From Nephrocerus scutellatus (taxonomy: Eukaryota; Arthropoda; Insecta; Diptera; Pipunculidae), in the NCBI GenBank assembly GCA_947095585.1, contig OX352761.1, forward strand, positions 96,057,333 through 96,121,332: DNA of 64,000 nucleotides, read 5' to 3'. Numbering within the stretch: the first letter of the stretch is position 1; each line of letters begins with the position of its first letter. A program made the translations under genes and the position numbers. Below are positions 52,351 through 64,000 of the stretch, in pieces. Below the pieces are notes generated by a model that was not told the DNA's origin, ran no database searches, and was given only the letters and a program-made list of their open reading frames with translations.

Positions 52351-52354
52351 CACC

Positions 52355-52512
52355 ATCTTCATCCTATTTGGCTCTAAAACCGGGGTCTGGTCTTGGCCAC
52401 CCGCAATAAATCTCGATGTCATCCAGAATGCCATTCCTGAACTCTGGGCGTCCTGGCCTACGCCATTCTTCCAACGTATGCTTAGCCGGACTAGCTGTCG
52501 TGTCCCATAAGA
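52355..52512 (-). pseudogene. RTE-type LINE 3' end fragment
   Basis: The reverse strand reads GTRQLVRLSIRWKNGVGQDA and the 3' end, with CTATTTGGCTCTAAAACCGG on the plus strand and a TCATCACCATCTTCATC tail. It matches the RTE 3' ends at 14640 and 42270. Confidence 0.72.
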
Positions 52513-52802
52513 GAAATAAAGAGACACACAAATAGGGACAATTAAACTCTCTGACTTTTCAAAAGTTTCAAATTTAAAACATGTAAATGTAAAAAAACTT
52601 CGTTTTTCGGATACAAACTTATATAGGGTTTTCCAATAAGAGTGATATGATTTCTTTAAAAAAAAAACGCACTAATTGTTAAGGATATTGAAATGTTTTT
52701 TATTTAATGTGAAGTAAAATCGATACAATTAAGTTCTGAAGTTCATTCAAATGGCCGCTACGACTTCTTCTGCAGGAACCAAATTTTCGAGCACTTTTTC
52801 CA

Positions 52803-53108
52803 CTAAATCAAGTCGTATGTCATGAATAGCACGTCAGTATTGACTGGTAAAGCTTGAAGAGAGTTTGGTTTATTGCTAAAGACCAATGACTTCAAATAAT
52901 CCCACAAGAAATAGTCTAATGGTGTTAAATCACAACTTCTTGGAGGCCATTCAATATCACAATTTCTTGAAATAATCGAATCTCCAAACTTTTCTCGCAA
53001 TAATTCAATTGTTGCACTTGCTGTGTGGCACGTAGCCCCGTCTTGTTGGAACCAAATGTTGTTAAGATCAACTTCTTCCAATTTCGTCCATAAAAAGTTG
53101 GTAATCAT
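52803..53108 (-). pseudogene. rosa-type mariner transposase, C-terminal catalytic part
   Basis: This 101-residue frame holds the second and third catalytic Asp residues (FQQDGATCHTA and DLTPLDYFLWD). The C-terminus is altered by a frame loss after LQALPVN. It continues the N-terminal frame at 53220-53525 after a short damaged stretch (53109-53219). Confidence 0.82.
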
Positions 53109-53219
53109 CTATCTATACTGATCTCCTATCTATACTGTTACCAGCTTCATTTCGAAAAAATAGGGACCGATGATTCCACCAGACCAAAAACCACACCCAA
53201 CTGTCAACTTAGGTGAATG

Positions 53220-53525
53220 TTATGGTTTTTCATGAATAATTTGTGGATTTTCTTCGCACCAAAATCGACAGTTTTGTTTATTTACCGCACCGCTCAGATG
53301 AAAGTGAGCCTCATCGGAGAAGATGATTTTCTTAAAAAAATCGTTATCGTTTTCAAGTTGTTCCAAGCCAAAATCATCAAATTCACGACGTTTACGGTGG
53401 TCCAATGGCTTCAGTTCTTGAGTGAGAACAATTTTATACGGATGCAAACCCAAATCCTTTCTCAAAATCCGCCAGGTTGTGGTTTGAGACAGTCCCAGTT
53501 CTTGAGAACGTCTTGGAATCGACAA
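53220..53525 (-). pseudogene. rosa-type mariner transposase, central part
   Basis: This frame encodes the second DNA-binding helix-turn-helix (RRSQELGLSQTTTWRIL) and the start of the DDE domain with the first catalytic Asp (FSDEAHFHLSG). Its upstream continuation lies in another frame at 53530-53790 with internal stops. Confidence 0.82.
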
Positions 53526-53902
53526 ATTGCGGTCTTCAGCAACACTTGCCTGAACGGCAGCAATATTTGCATTACTTCGAGCGTTTCTTTATTTTATTGG
53601 CACTTGAACATTATGTAAAGAAAATGTACGATCAAAATTTTCAACAATTCGACGAATAGCGAGCACACTTGGACGATTATTACGACTATAAAATGGCAAA
53701 ATCGCACGAAAAGTTGCAATTGGAGAACGATTATTTTGATAATAAAACTAAATAATTTGTAAACGTTGTTCTTGCGTATATCTCACCGTGATGAAATTGT
53801 AAACATTACTGAATACAATGAAACAAAAAATGACAGATCATGACATATTACAAATGGCCGAAACGTCACTTAAAAATCATATCATTCCTATTGGAAAACC
53901 CA

Positions 53903-53970
53903 TTATATACATCGAAACACGCCACACAGTCGTTTATTATTTGGTAATAATCGCCAAAATATCTGCTTTT
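53903..53970 (+). repeat. Right flank of the mariner: short repeat shared with 42713-42830
   Basis: GAAACACGCCACACAGTCGT and TTATTTGGTAATAATCGCC match 42773-42812. The left half of the same repeat (AAATGTAAAAAAACTTCG...) is at 52580-52620. The mariner therefore interrupts the repeat, which remains uninterrupted at 42.7 kb. Confidence 0.75.
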
Positions 53971-53995
53971 GAGGTCGGAGCTATTTTAGAGAATT

Positions 53996-54193
53996 TTCTT
54001 TTTTCCACGCTTAACACGTGCCACCCGCGACACGATTCATACTCGGAATATAAAAATGCAATTTCGGACTTAGACACTCAACTCTCTAGGTCGCGTGGAC
54101 GGTTGTTAAAAAGGACCTCAAAGTTGTCGAAAATACAGACAAAAAGTTAAAAGTCAAGACAAGTTAAATAAAAGTTTTTAAAAAAACAGACTA
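53996..54193 (-). repeat. Unnamed dispersed repeat, copy 3
   Basis: The reverse strand begins TTTAAAAACTTTTATTTAAC, then TGTCTGTATTTTCGACAACT, TGAGGTCCTTTTTAACAACC and GACCTAGAGAG, matching 2200-2560 and 5423-5645. It has one module only. Confidence 0.65.
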
Positions 54194-57100
54194 AAATCAG
54201 GAAATCACAAAAAGTATTTACTATAGTATCCTATTTAGAATGTTTTTTCATGCACCCACTGTTTTGATGCCTGGGATGCACGTCGTATGTGCTCCTGAAA
54301 TGCTGTGCATATCCGTTGCACACACTCTTAAACGCTTTTCCAGGCGTTAAGTAGCGTTATTATTATTTCATTGATGTAACTCAAAGTGCAAAATTGTTTC
54401 TAAGAAATGTACGTGCATCTGTGTCCATTGAGTTGAGCAATTATGGTGCTTGTCTCGAAATTCTCTTAATGTGTTAATACATAAATACTTAAACATATAA
54501 ATAGAATCTATATAATTATATATAATGTTGTTGTTATGACTTAGATTTGGAGTAAGACGACTCGGTAAAAAACGAAAATTCAATTTATGGGTGTGTCATT
54601 GGGCTCAAAATCGGACTTTAATGATAATTTTGAGTTCAAATGGAAAAACTAAGTACAGTTAAATGGAGAAAAGAAAGGATGATTACGAAATTGTAGAAAA
54701 CTGGCTGTTATGATGTTATGAATTAAATATGAAAAATCGAGGTCCTTGTCATATTACTTTTCTCATTTATGTTTTATTCTTTTGTAATTATTATTACATT
54801 TACAAGGTTAATAGTTACTATAAATTCTTTGACTATAAATAAACTCGATCCAATTTTATTCGTTACTAGCTAATCACGAGCGCTTCGCTATCGGCACACA
54901 TCAACCCCCGCCTTCCTGTTTTCACCACGTGGTAGAGGGTCATATAGCCGGAAACCTGCCCACCTGCCAGTAATATACATTGAGAATTTCATAAAAATCG
55001 GTTTGTAAATGTGACTGATGTTAAAAATTAACCATAGCCTATAACCTTTCGCCACCTGCCAATATTACACATTGGAAATTTCATAAAAATGTGAGTTTCC
55101 ATAAAAATTGCATTTTTATATATTGCAAGCCCGAAGGGCGAAGCTTATACTCAGACGACATGAAAAGTTTTCAGCGAATATGTGTACTTTTGTGGGTTTG
55201 TATGTTTGTAAGGGTGTACCTTTGTTGTCGTGTCGTATATCTCGGCTTCTACCAGTCAAAATTTGATGTTTTATAACAATTGGTTAGCGCTCGGCTTGCG
55301 ATAGCCTAATTTTTACATTCATAGGGGTTACTACCCCTGAGAAAACTGAAAAAAATACTCAATCTACACATCGCTATCGATTTTTTTAAGACTCAAGGTT
55401 TGCAAATAGAAATCGCTTATGACTGAAAGGCCTATAGCTTATAAATAAAAGACCTACATTTAACGTTGCATACTATTAGGCTCCTAAGATAAATTAGACT
55501 TTAGACTGAAATACAACTAAATATACAACAAATATACGGGTTTGTGTAGTCACTTGCATAGCAGAATGCATTAGCTCATGTGGCACGTGTGATGAGTGTG
55601 GCGCGAGTAAAAAAAGAAAGTTTTTTTTTTTTTAAAAAGCCCACTGACCCCCACGACCAAATGACTACCACAGGCATCCAGAAAACTATAAAATAGACAT
55701 ATGGGCAAAAAATATATTCGTGTTAGAATCGTGAGTTATGGTCGTGAGTTCATATAAAAATCCTTTCAGTTTTTCCCGAATTTTCCAAATTTTCGGGCTA
55801 CTTTTCCAGTTTTTCTCTCCGTATAAACCTTACTCAGACTATTACGAACATTTTAAAATAAAAATAAGTCAAATCGGTCAAACCGTCATTATTTCATTTT
55901 TAAATTCTCTATATTAACTTCGCATGCGCATATGGAGAATTACAAAATCACAATAATTAAAAGAACCACGCTAAGTATTTCAGGTTTAAAACAAGATTCA
56001 AATATTCCAGACTTCTATTAACAACATTCTAGTTGCTCTAGATCAACTACATATTTTATTTTCTATCTTTTAGGGGTTTCTTTCCCACAGACAAGATAGG
56101 TCCTTAAAGTGGCCGAAAGGTGACCATACTCTTACTAGTTTTAATGAGTTGGTAAAAACTTCAATAAACTTGATCGTATGTCTAGAAAAAAACTGATATC
56201 AAAATGCAGATCAGTTATCAGAAAATATGGGAAATAACATGTTCTGGTGGAGTGGAATTATGGAAATAACAGAAGCCTCAAACTAATCTACGAAGAAGAG
56301 ACTTGACCCCAATAGACATGTGCAATTATTTTAAATTATCGTTAATTAAACTTTAATAAATCTGAGGTTTTCCAGTAGTTATGTATATACATACATACAT
56401 TGAGAAATATTTTCGTCTTTGCAATGTAGATTTTTCCTCTGCGGCTATTGTTAGCTTATACGACTGGTAGGACACCATCATAGTCTTAGTTTCGAGAAGG
56501 CGAATACTCAACAGAACATATCCATTGAAATTTTTCTTAATTAATCAGATTTCACTTAATTTCGTTCGCTGGTTGGTTAGTTCGTCGGTTGGCAATAAAC
56601 GCCTATCTATCGCATAAAGTCAGTCAAGCAGACACCAACCAGGCTTAAAAGCACTTCATTGTGTTTCTACGGCTGATGCCTGCTGCCAAAAGTTATTGAC
56701 CTGGAAACGAAGAAGATATAATAACTTTCTCATTGTACATCAGTGCAGTGCAAGTGCTTGGAAGCTTTTGCAGCACTCAGGCTTATGCGGAATGAAATTA
56801 AGTGCTTCTGCTCCTGTTCCTGATGCTGTCGTCATCGTTGCAACAAAAAGCATGGCGATGACGACGATGAACGAATTATGGATTGATGATCATGTAACAG
56901 TTACGTATTTTAGATATAGTCACTAGTATGGGTGGCTGTGGTTACTCGAATGGAAAAATATTTTGGCAGAATTGCGCAAATTTGGATTGAATTCTTAGTT
57001 ATCTCGATGGTTACTTTTGCAAGTACAACTTATAATTGCGAAAGATTGATTTTAAATGGAAAATTCGTCCTTTCAAATCTCTTCAAGAGCACATTGTTCA

Positions 57101-58118
57101 CTGTACTCAGAACTTATCGATATGGGATGAAACTGAAATATTTTTGATCCTAGCAATTACTCAAGCTAATTGAAATTAATTGTTTTAGAAAACAATGTCA
57201 ACAGTGTAAACTGATCGCAGAATGATTTGCTGGTAGAAAAGCTTGAAGGATAATAAGAAAGTTAATCCTAACAAATTTTGAAAAACAATTTCTAAGGAAA
57301 TTCATATCGGCTTCGGCATTCGTATGCAAAAAATATATCTTGAAATGTCAACAGGATCACTTTCAGCAAACACTTTTCAATGGTCATCAATTATATACAT
57401 AAAAACGCTCAAACAAAGGCCAACAATGCATGTTTTTTATGTACATATACCAAGAAAATTTCCTAAATTTTCACACCAATACATTTTCAATTTTCTATAG
57501 AATTAAATGTTTCTAAACACAGACTTGTTATCACTTTGTAAAGTCGCCGCTGATTGGGCATCGAATTAACAATAAAATCACTTTTCGAATTCAGGCAATC
57601 TGTCACATCAAGGTGTGTCTGTCGGTTTTACTGTTGGTTAGTGCAGTCAATTTATCCGACTTTGTGGTGCTTTGTGCTGGTTCATTGTTAACACTTGTAC
57701 GGCTGCCCACCATCATCATGGGGATCCAAATAGCTTTAGGTCCATTCTAGTTCGTCTAATATCACAACACAAAAGCACCGCATGTCCTGTGAATGTACAT
57801 TTAGGGAATATGCAAATAACGTCATTAGTAAAAGGTGAAATATAAATTTGACTTGTGGCGTTCACACCCTACCACCCATAAAACATGCTGCATATGGACG
57901 CACTCATGTGCAATTGTCGATTTATATCTGTTGCAGGAATACAGGAGAACAAGCATGAAAGGTCACCACACCAGCCTGACGCTTGATGAGATAATTTATA
58001 CAATGCATATATCTTAAAACAAGTCAGAAGAAATAAAATGATTAAAATACATAGCTGAAAACTAAACGAAGTATGTATACGAGAATTAGTAAGACCTTTG
58101 TAGTGGCGCCATGTTCAA
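54194..58118. other. Long intergenic stretch with a repeat-like block and a HINE scrap
   Basis: Mostly AT-rich unannotated DNA. Positions 54850-55320 look like a decayed mobile element: two ACCTGCC...ATACATTGAGAATTTCATAA-type blocks about 100 bases apart, then a GCCCGAAGGGCGAAGC palindrome at 55131-55144. Positions 55895-55925 match the HINE 3' tail on the reverse strand (AAATTCTCTATATTAACTTC). No gene was recognised. Confidence 0.4.
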
Positions 58119-58192
58119 GATAATTTGTCTTGTTTTTTTTTATCTGTGTATAATCGTCCATACATAGATAAACAAAAACAAGACAAATTATC
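58119..58192. repeat. 74-bp near-perfect hairpin
   Basis: The left arm 58119-58150 (GATAATTTGTCTTGTTTTT...) and right arm 58161-58192 (...AAAAACAAGACAAATTATC) pair over 32 positions with two mismatches across a 10-base loop. It lies just left of a HINE start. It could be a miniature inverted-repeat element or a precursor-like RNA hairpin. Confidence 0.7.
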
Positions 58193-58364
58193 AAAGTATA
58201 AAAAAACAACCCATAAAAATGAAAATTTTTCATCTAAATTCTCTAAACGCAGAAATTGATATGGGAGCCCCACGAACCCCGGGCCCGATCACTTCCAAAA
58301 ATCCGAAAATCTGACCAGCCAGCCAGCCAGCCACGTGCACGCGAAGTTAATACAGAGAATTGAA
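58193..58364 (+). mobile_element. HINE-like element, minimal copy
   Basis: Only the two ends and the microsatellite remain: AAAGTATAAAAAAACAACCC, AAATTCTCTAA, TATGGGAGCCCC, then directly a (CAGC)n block and CACGTGCACGCGAAGTTAAT. The internal units are deleted, so this copy defines the family's ends. Confidence 0.72.
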
Positions 58365-58894
58365 AAAATAGGATTCTGTGCTGTTCGATGTTCGCCGCTT
58401 TTCGACAAATACTTGAAAACGTGTGTGAAGAGGTACATTTATAGTGTAATTCAATCGGCGGAGCTCTCGCGGTTCTGTTTGGTTATCATTAATTTTTCTG
58501 AAATGCCAGTACACAACTCTCTTAATAAATATCGCATTTTGCCATCGAACCGAAATCAATTAGGAAGTACTTAATTTCTCTCTTTATGGCATTATGGCGA
58601 CATAAATTTCAGGTGTAATCGCCCTTCTAACTTAATGTTGTATATTTTGTAAAAAATTCTTTGTCGTATTCGCGTTATGATATTTTGGTATCCATCCGTA
58701 TCCGCAGATTTTTTATTGCCTTCTTGGTACCTACCGACGGGTAACTTATTGCACTTAGCATCTATCACTTAGCTTAGTCTGCTCAGAGCGTCCTTAGCTT
58801 ATTGCTTTTAAATATATGTAAAGTACATCATAGTATGTCTGCTTTTAACAGTCAAACTACGGAGGGACATTTAAAGATAAGAAGAAGAAGTTTT
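58365..58894. other. Spacer, nothing recognised
   Basis: No motif, repeat or RNA signal. Two overlapping short open frames on opposite strands at 58340-58570 have no supporting features. Confidence 0.4.
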
Positions 58895-60157
58895 TTTGAC
58901 AACAGCTGGCCGATACCCTGTCTAACTATAAGACTGACATAACAGCAATCCAGGAGATGCGGTGGACGGGGAAAGGTGTCTTACAAAAATCAGAATATGA
59001 CATATATTACAGCTGTCATGCAAGACATTATGTACTTGGGGTAGGGTCTCTAGTCAGCAAAATAATGAAACCCACCGTTATCGGCTTTAACGCAGTGAAT
59101 GAACATCTATGCAACCCTTAATTGCGGGGCAGATTTAAAAATATAACCCTCATAAACGTTAACGTACCTACAAAGGATTCTCCAGATGATGAAAAAGAAG
59201 AATTCTTTGAATCAGTCGAATGTCCTCAGAATGACGTAAAAATCATTCTGGGGGATATGAATGCCAAAATAGGTAGGGAGCCAGTATTCAGGCAGTACAT
59301 TGACACCCATAGCTTACACGAGAACACTAATGAAAAAGGACAACGGGTCATAGAGATGGCAGCAAGCAATAATTTGGTCGTTGCGAGTACAAGGTTTGCG
59401 CGTAAAAATATCCATAAAGCCACCTGGGTATCTCCTGATGGAGCCACTCGCAACCAGATAGACCAAAGTGCCAAAGTCGACTCGGACCACTATCTTGTTG
59501 GTGTAGTGCGCGAGCGCGGATTGCATCATCAAGAAAGACAGAATCCGCGAATCAGATTCGAGTCAACACGAAAATATAAAACAGTTCACTGGCGAAAGGA
59601 AGCAGCCTGGGAGAAGAATCTCGTCCGTGAACTGGAACAGTACATAGAGCGAGGACCGCACCAGGCGCGGAAGTTCTACCAAAGAGTTCGCGGTATGAAG
59701 CAATATACACTGCGTTGAACATACTGCAAAGACAAAGAGGGTAATCTGATCGCCGATCTAAAAGGCATCTTAGAGCGATGGGAAGATAACTTTACACTTT
59801 ACACTAAGCAATTCATGAACTAATAGTGCAAGTATGGATGGAAGAGGCGATGCCAGAAGACTGGTAAAGAGGCTTCATGTACCCCATACATAAGAAAGGA
59901 GATATCACAACCTGCAGCAATTATCGTGGTATAACGTTGTTGAATACCACGTATAAGATTTTTTCCTCTACAAGACAGGATAGGCCCATAAGCTAAAGTC
60001 ATCATTGGTCCATACCAGTATGGTTTCATCCCAGGCAAATCAACAACTGATCTGATTTACACCCTTATGCAGGTGATGGAAAAATGTCTAGAGTTTCAAA
60101 GCTCACTACACCATCTTTTTATAGGCTTTAAAGCCGCCTTTGATAGCATTGGTGACA
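58895..60157 (+). pseudogene. RTE-type LINE, sister copy of 37550-42275, truncated
   Basis: Endonuclease from QLADTLSN near 58901 through MNAKIGREPVFRQYIDTHSL and RFARKNIHKATWVSPDGATR to VDSDHYLVGVV. The linker is then shortened (about 300 bases lost) and RT begins at 59729 (CKDKEGNLIADLKGILERWE). The RT continues with a second large gap, frame breaks, YQYGFIPGKSTTDLIYTL and FKAAFDSI, and stops at 60157. It lacks the 1.4-kb insert and MITE present in the other copy, so it shows the pre-insertion sequence. Confidence 0.82.
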
Positions 60158-60339
60158 AACGGTGATGATGACGCGATTATGGACAGTCAAGTCCTAAGCC
60201 TCTCGCATCACAACTCCTATGTTATGGGTCCACATAGCGTCGCTGGAAACTCAAGCCAAATCAAGTGAACGATTTCGGTACCCAATCCGATTTCTATTAG
60301 CTGGGGTCGGGGCTTAATAAGAAGGTGGACTTGCCTTGG
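60158..60339. other. Junction sequence between two RTE elements
   Basis: About 180 bases matching neither neighbour. No motif seen. Confidence 0.4.
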
Positions 60340-62260
60340 TATGCGGGGCTTCATGTTCTGATCGCAACCTAATCATTGGAGGCACAATTTTTCCCCACAA
60401 GAACATCCACAAAGCCACCTGGACCTCTCCTGATCACATGTACAACAACCAGATTGATCACATCGCTTTAAACCGTAAGTAGCGATCATCGTTGTTGGAC
60501 GTTAGAACCCGAAGATCAGCCGACGTCTACAGCGACAACCACCTTGTGGTTGGCAGTGTGCGATTGAAGCTCGCGGTCCACTCAACCACACGAAGCCAGA
60601 CAACGAGAAAGGCAGCTGTAGCAGCACTGAAAGACCTAGATGTGAAACTGCAATATGTATCCCGCATACAACAGTCTCTCTCTGAGATACATCTAAACCC
60701 TAGAGACTAAATGGGAGAAAACAGTAAATGCGTATGCGGAAGCAGCCTTAGCCATTTTAGGTTATCCCGACAAAACAAGAAAAGAATGGATATCACATAG
60801 CAAATGGAACACCATTCGTGAACGCCAATCCCTCAAAGCAGAGTTAAACGCAGCCTCGGGTGTCGAGCGAAGCGCATTAGCGCGGAAGATAGGGATCTGG
60901 ACCGGCAAGTTGGCCGTTCAGCTAGGAACGACAAACGAGCATGGCTAAACGACATCGCAACACAAGCACAGCAAGCCGCTGATAGTAGACAATATAGCAC
61001 TGACTACCAACTCGCTCGTAAGCTCCCCAACAAGAAACACCACATCAACTACCCTGTTAAGGCAATAGACGGGTTTTTGATCCTTATGGAGGAACAACAA
61101 TTAACCCGCTGGACAGAACATTTTAATAATGTTTTGAATTGTACTTCGCCAGGCACGTCCATCTATATGGGTTGCACCCTAATAGGCTACTTAACATCAG
61201 CGTCGCTACTCCTTCGTTGGAGGAAATAAGGACAATGATTCGTTTACTGCAATCAGGTAAAGCAGCAGGCAATGACAACATCTACGTAGAGCTTCTTCAA
61301 GCCGACGTCGAGTTAACTACGCGAACATTGTATGCGATATATCAAGATATCTGGGAATTGGCTTAGATCCAATTTTGAGAAATGAACAAGCAGGATTTCG
61401 CTCAACCCGTTTTTGTACTGATCAAATTAACACCCTGCGTTCAATCATTGATCAGTCAGTTGAGCATCGCTCTCCTCTGTATATGGTTTTCGTAGATTTT
61501 AAACGCGCTTCTGATAGCGTAGGCCGAAACATGATGTGGGAGATTTTGTCTAGCTATGGTGTTCCGGAAAAACTCATTAACATCATTAAGCTGTATCGCG
61601 ACTCAATATGCCGCGTCATTCATAACGGTCATCTTGGCTCACCTTTAAACACCTACTCGGGAGTCAAGCAATCTTGCACCGTCTCCCCATTGCTTTTCAC
61701 AATTGTTATCGATTGAGTGATGAAAATAGTAACCCGTACTCCATCGGGTTTGCCATGGAAATTTTTTCACCGCCTATAAGACCTGGACTATGCCGATGAT
61801 ATCTGTCTCCTATCAGAATAGCTAGGTGACATGGAGCGAAAATTAAACTCACTAGAACTCCGCGCTAACAAAGTGGGTTTAAAAATTAACGTCTCAAAAA
61901 CAAAACTACTTCGCGTTAACGCTGGTGGAACATGTGATCTCTCGACTTGGGGACGCCGTAACGCCGCAGGAAGCAATTGCGATCACCATCAGACGACGAA
62001 AGTAGAGCTGGATTGGCCACACTTTGAGAAAGCCAGCGGACAATATTACGAAACTAGCGCTTGACTGGAATCCACAAGGAAGTCGTCGAGTTGGCCGTCC
62101 TAGCAAGACTTGGAAAAGGACAATAGAAGGGGAAGCAAGATCCTAGGGTACAGAGTGGCGACTCTTGAAACTTCAAGCGGTAAATCGAGTTCGTTGGCGG
62201 TCGTTTGTAGAAAGCCCTATGCTACACTGCGGAGAAAAGGAAAGAAAGAAGAAAGAAGAT
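60340..62260 (+). pseudogene. RTE-like LINE (third family), copy 2, degraded
   Basis: Relative of 23665-26080. Endonuclease end (NIHKATWTSPDHMYNNQIDH, VRLKLAVHSTTRSQTTRK), pre-RT (TRWTEHFNNVLNCTSPG, LQSGKAAGNDN), then after a deletion EQAGFRSTRFCTDQINTLRS, MVFVDFKRASDSVGRNMMWE, GVKQSCTVSPLLFTIVID and a YADD box near 61785-61797. The tail (KVGLKINVSKTKLLRVNAGG) is joined to the 3' end by a deletion. Some segments missing from copy 1, such as the fingers region at 61375-61560, are retained here. Confidence 0.82.
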
Positions 62261-62337
62261 ATGGGCTACCTCATACCTAAGACCATATCTATACGGAAAG
62301 AAATTTAAAATCATTACGGACCATATGCCTATCAAAT

Positions 62338-63284
62338 ACTTAACAAAGAAAAAAAACAACCCATAAAAATTAAAATTTTTCATCTAAATTCTCTAATCGC
62401 AGAAATTGATATGGGAGCCCCTCGATCCTGAGCCATTTTTTTTTATTGTAGGAGAAAATCATCGAAACAAACATTTGACATCAGATGTTAAAATTGAAAA
62501 AGCTCAGATCATTTTATTCTGAGCACTTAGAGCACGCTCATACTCTGAGCAATTAAGAAACACGAACATTTATCTTGAGAACTCTTTGACTGCTCTGAAC
62601 TAATTTATGAAAACGCCAAATGACAGAATATTGTGAAAACTTGTTGTTCTATCTGTAAGTTGATATCGACAACAAAAAAAACGACATCAATAAAAATACA
62701 ATTCAGTATATAATAAAAATGTAAATTGAAGTAAGCATAAAACATGTATGTCTCGTTTCATTTGCTGGGTTCATTTGTGCGTGCGCTAAGATTTCTCTCT
62801 CTCTCTCCACCACCAACAAAACCATGCAGCGCAGCCGACTGCGCAGCACACACCGCACAAAGTCCATAAAGGGCGACAAATATCTGATGCCAGTACAGAT
62901 ATTTAAAAAATGTATAAGGGCCTTGCGGCCGAACCCGGGACCCGATCACTACCAAATTTTCGAAAAAGTATTGTTTATTGGGTATACACATGTGTGTAAA
63001 ATTTGAAGAAAATCGGGTAAATTTTTTAAAATTTTTGTTTGGGAGCTCCCCGACCCCGCAGCCCGAGGGGCCTCAAAATTTAATAGAAAGTGTTGTCTCC
63101 GGAAATACACATGTGTGCGAAATTTCAATAAAATCGGGCCATGGGAAGTGGGTTAAAAATTGATCGCAAGAATCCACGACAGACGACCGACCGACGACCG
63201 ACCGACGACCGACCGACGACCGACGACCGACGACCGACCGACGACCCACGGGCAAGTGAAGTTAATATAGAGAATTTAATAAAA
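62338..63284 (+). mobile_element. HINE-like element, long subfamily, copy D
   Basis: It has the same start, extra segment of about 430 bases and (CT)n run as copy B at 4258 (AAACATTTGACATCAGATGT, ATCATTTTATTCTGAGCACT, TTTCATTTGCTG). Two internal units and a long (CGAC/CGACC)n microsatellite at 63176-63246 follow, and then GTGAAGTTAATATAGAGAAT. Copies B and D end in different microsatellites (CAGC against CGAC). Confidence 0.75.
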
Positions 63285-63289
63285 TGGAA

Positions 63290-64000
63290 AGGAAGTTAGC
63301 CAAAGAAATCAAATATAGCTACTAACATTACAAGAGTTCGAATTTGACATAGAACACTTACAAGGTAAAGAAAATAAAATCGCCGATTTCCTAAGTAGAA
63401 TTTCTGGAGAAATCAATGATACATCAGAAGATGGAACAGTACATTCAGCAGAGGGGCAAATGTTGGACCATATTACAAAAAGGCGTTGTTAACACTTATA
63501 AAACTCAATTGATGTTGACAAACTCAGTAGATATGGAGCTAGAAATATTGCATCACAAACGTATACTTAAGGTAGATGTGACGAAAGTGAAGCATTTTGG
63601 AGAAATTTATTCACAAGAAAACTTGCAACAGGATTTATAGGAATATATACTGAAGTAGGAAATTCAGAATATAATAAAGTACAAAAAGTACTAATAGAAA
63701 TGTATGGACATGATAAACAAATCAATTTTTATAAGCTTCTTGAAAGAGCAAGGAATTTAAAGACATTTGAAGACGCTCATAGAAATCTCTTTATCACATC
63801 AGTGACAGTAATGACTCTGGAACAATAAAAACATATCATACATTGAAAGATAAATTTTTTTTCCGGGACTTATTAAAGAAATCTCAAAAATAATCGGAAA
63901 TTGCGAAACTTGCCAATAAGGTAAATATGATAGTAGATCAATAAGACCCAAATTGCATCTTACAGAAACCACAAGTAAAGGAAACGAAGTCTTGCATATG
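63290..64000 (+). pseudogene. Ty3/gypsy pol remnant: end of RNase H and integrase start, cut by window edge
   Basis: At 63331-63407 the plus strand reads LQEFEFDIEHLQGKENKIAD then FLSRI, the C-terminal signature of Ty3/gypsy RNase H. A frame-broken linker follows, then an integrase zinc-finger half (IIGNCETCQ near 63890-63918) and LHLTETTSKGNEVLHM at the window end, where the integrase core would begin. Several stops (for example at 63488 and 63828) and frameshifts show it is inactive here. The remainder lies beyond position 64000. Confidence 0.78.

Larger units (their letters stand above)
52625..53902 (-). mobile_element. rosa-type (DD41D) mariner transposon, inactive
   Basis: The inverted ends AGGGTTTTCCAATAAGAGTG (52625) and its counterpart at 53880-53902 bound a 1.28-kb element next to TA. 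On the reverse strand the transposase reads RNNRPSVLAIRRIVENF, SIPRRSQELGLSQTTTWRIL (helix-turn-helix), IIFSDEAHFHLSGAVNKQN (first Asp), IWFQQDGATCHTA (second Asp) and WPPRSCDLTPLDYFLWDYLK. There are 41 residues between the second and third catalytic Asp (TPLD), the spacing of the rosa group. Stops and frameshifts, for example TAG near 53748, interrupt the 5' part, and a duplicated ATCTATACTG segment at 53107-53140 breaks the middle. Confidence 0.85.

Overview
This is AT-rich animal nuclear DNA, almost certainly from a higher (cyclorrhaphan) fly. The evidence is one host gene with a fly-like calcyphosin protein and GT-AG introns, set among typical dipteran mobile elements: LOA, RTE, Jockey and CR1-type LINEs, a rosa-type mariner, Tigger/pogo and Tc3-like DNA transposons, DINE-1/Helentron-like repeats, Ty3/gypsy remnants and a tRNA-derived SINE. 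A tephritid fruit fly is plausible, but that is inference only. No bacterial-style operons, CRISPR arrays or rRNA genes are visible.

The only convincing host gene is a six-coding-exon, plus-strand EF-hand gene (positions 1734 to 16355, 222 residues, calcyphosin-like). Its first coding exon is 18 bp. Intron 1 (11.2 kb) holds a tandem DINE/HINE-like array and a Tigger transposon split by a LOA retrotransposon. Intron 3 (2.3 kb) holds antisense RTE fragments. All splice junctions and phases agree and the reading frame is intact.

The layout downstream is: 17.4-20.6 kb, an RTE-type LINE, a SINE split by a second LINE, and a Tc3-like transposase tail; 20.6-23.6 kb, featureless; 23.7-30.6 kb, an RTE LINE meeting a nearly complete LOA-type LINE tail to tail; 31.8-36.3 kb, CR1-like, Jockey-like and other LINE fragments end to end; 37.5-42.3 kb, a long RTE element carrying three later insertions (a 1.4-kb unknown sequence, a foldback MITE, and an 86-bp piece with a bacterial-REP-like palindrome); 43.4-50.1 kb, a MITE, a solo LTR with a 4-bp target duplication, two SINEs with 12- and 14-bp target duplications, a large HINE and a second LTR; 52.3-54.2 kb, a rosa-type mariner inside a repeat whose empty-site relative lies at 42.7 kb; 58.1-64.0 kb, a strong hairpin, HINE copies, two more RTE copies and the end of a Ty3/gypsy pol region running off the window.

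The mobile elements do not form a functional system together. They record successive insertions, and several were ordered from target duplications and interrupted frames. I found no convincing new cellular pathway or defence system. The most unusual items are the 86-bp REP-like insertion, the expanded HINE minisatellite, a 47-bp RTE insertion with target duplication, a 74-bp near-perfect hairpin, and three repeat families I cannot name.
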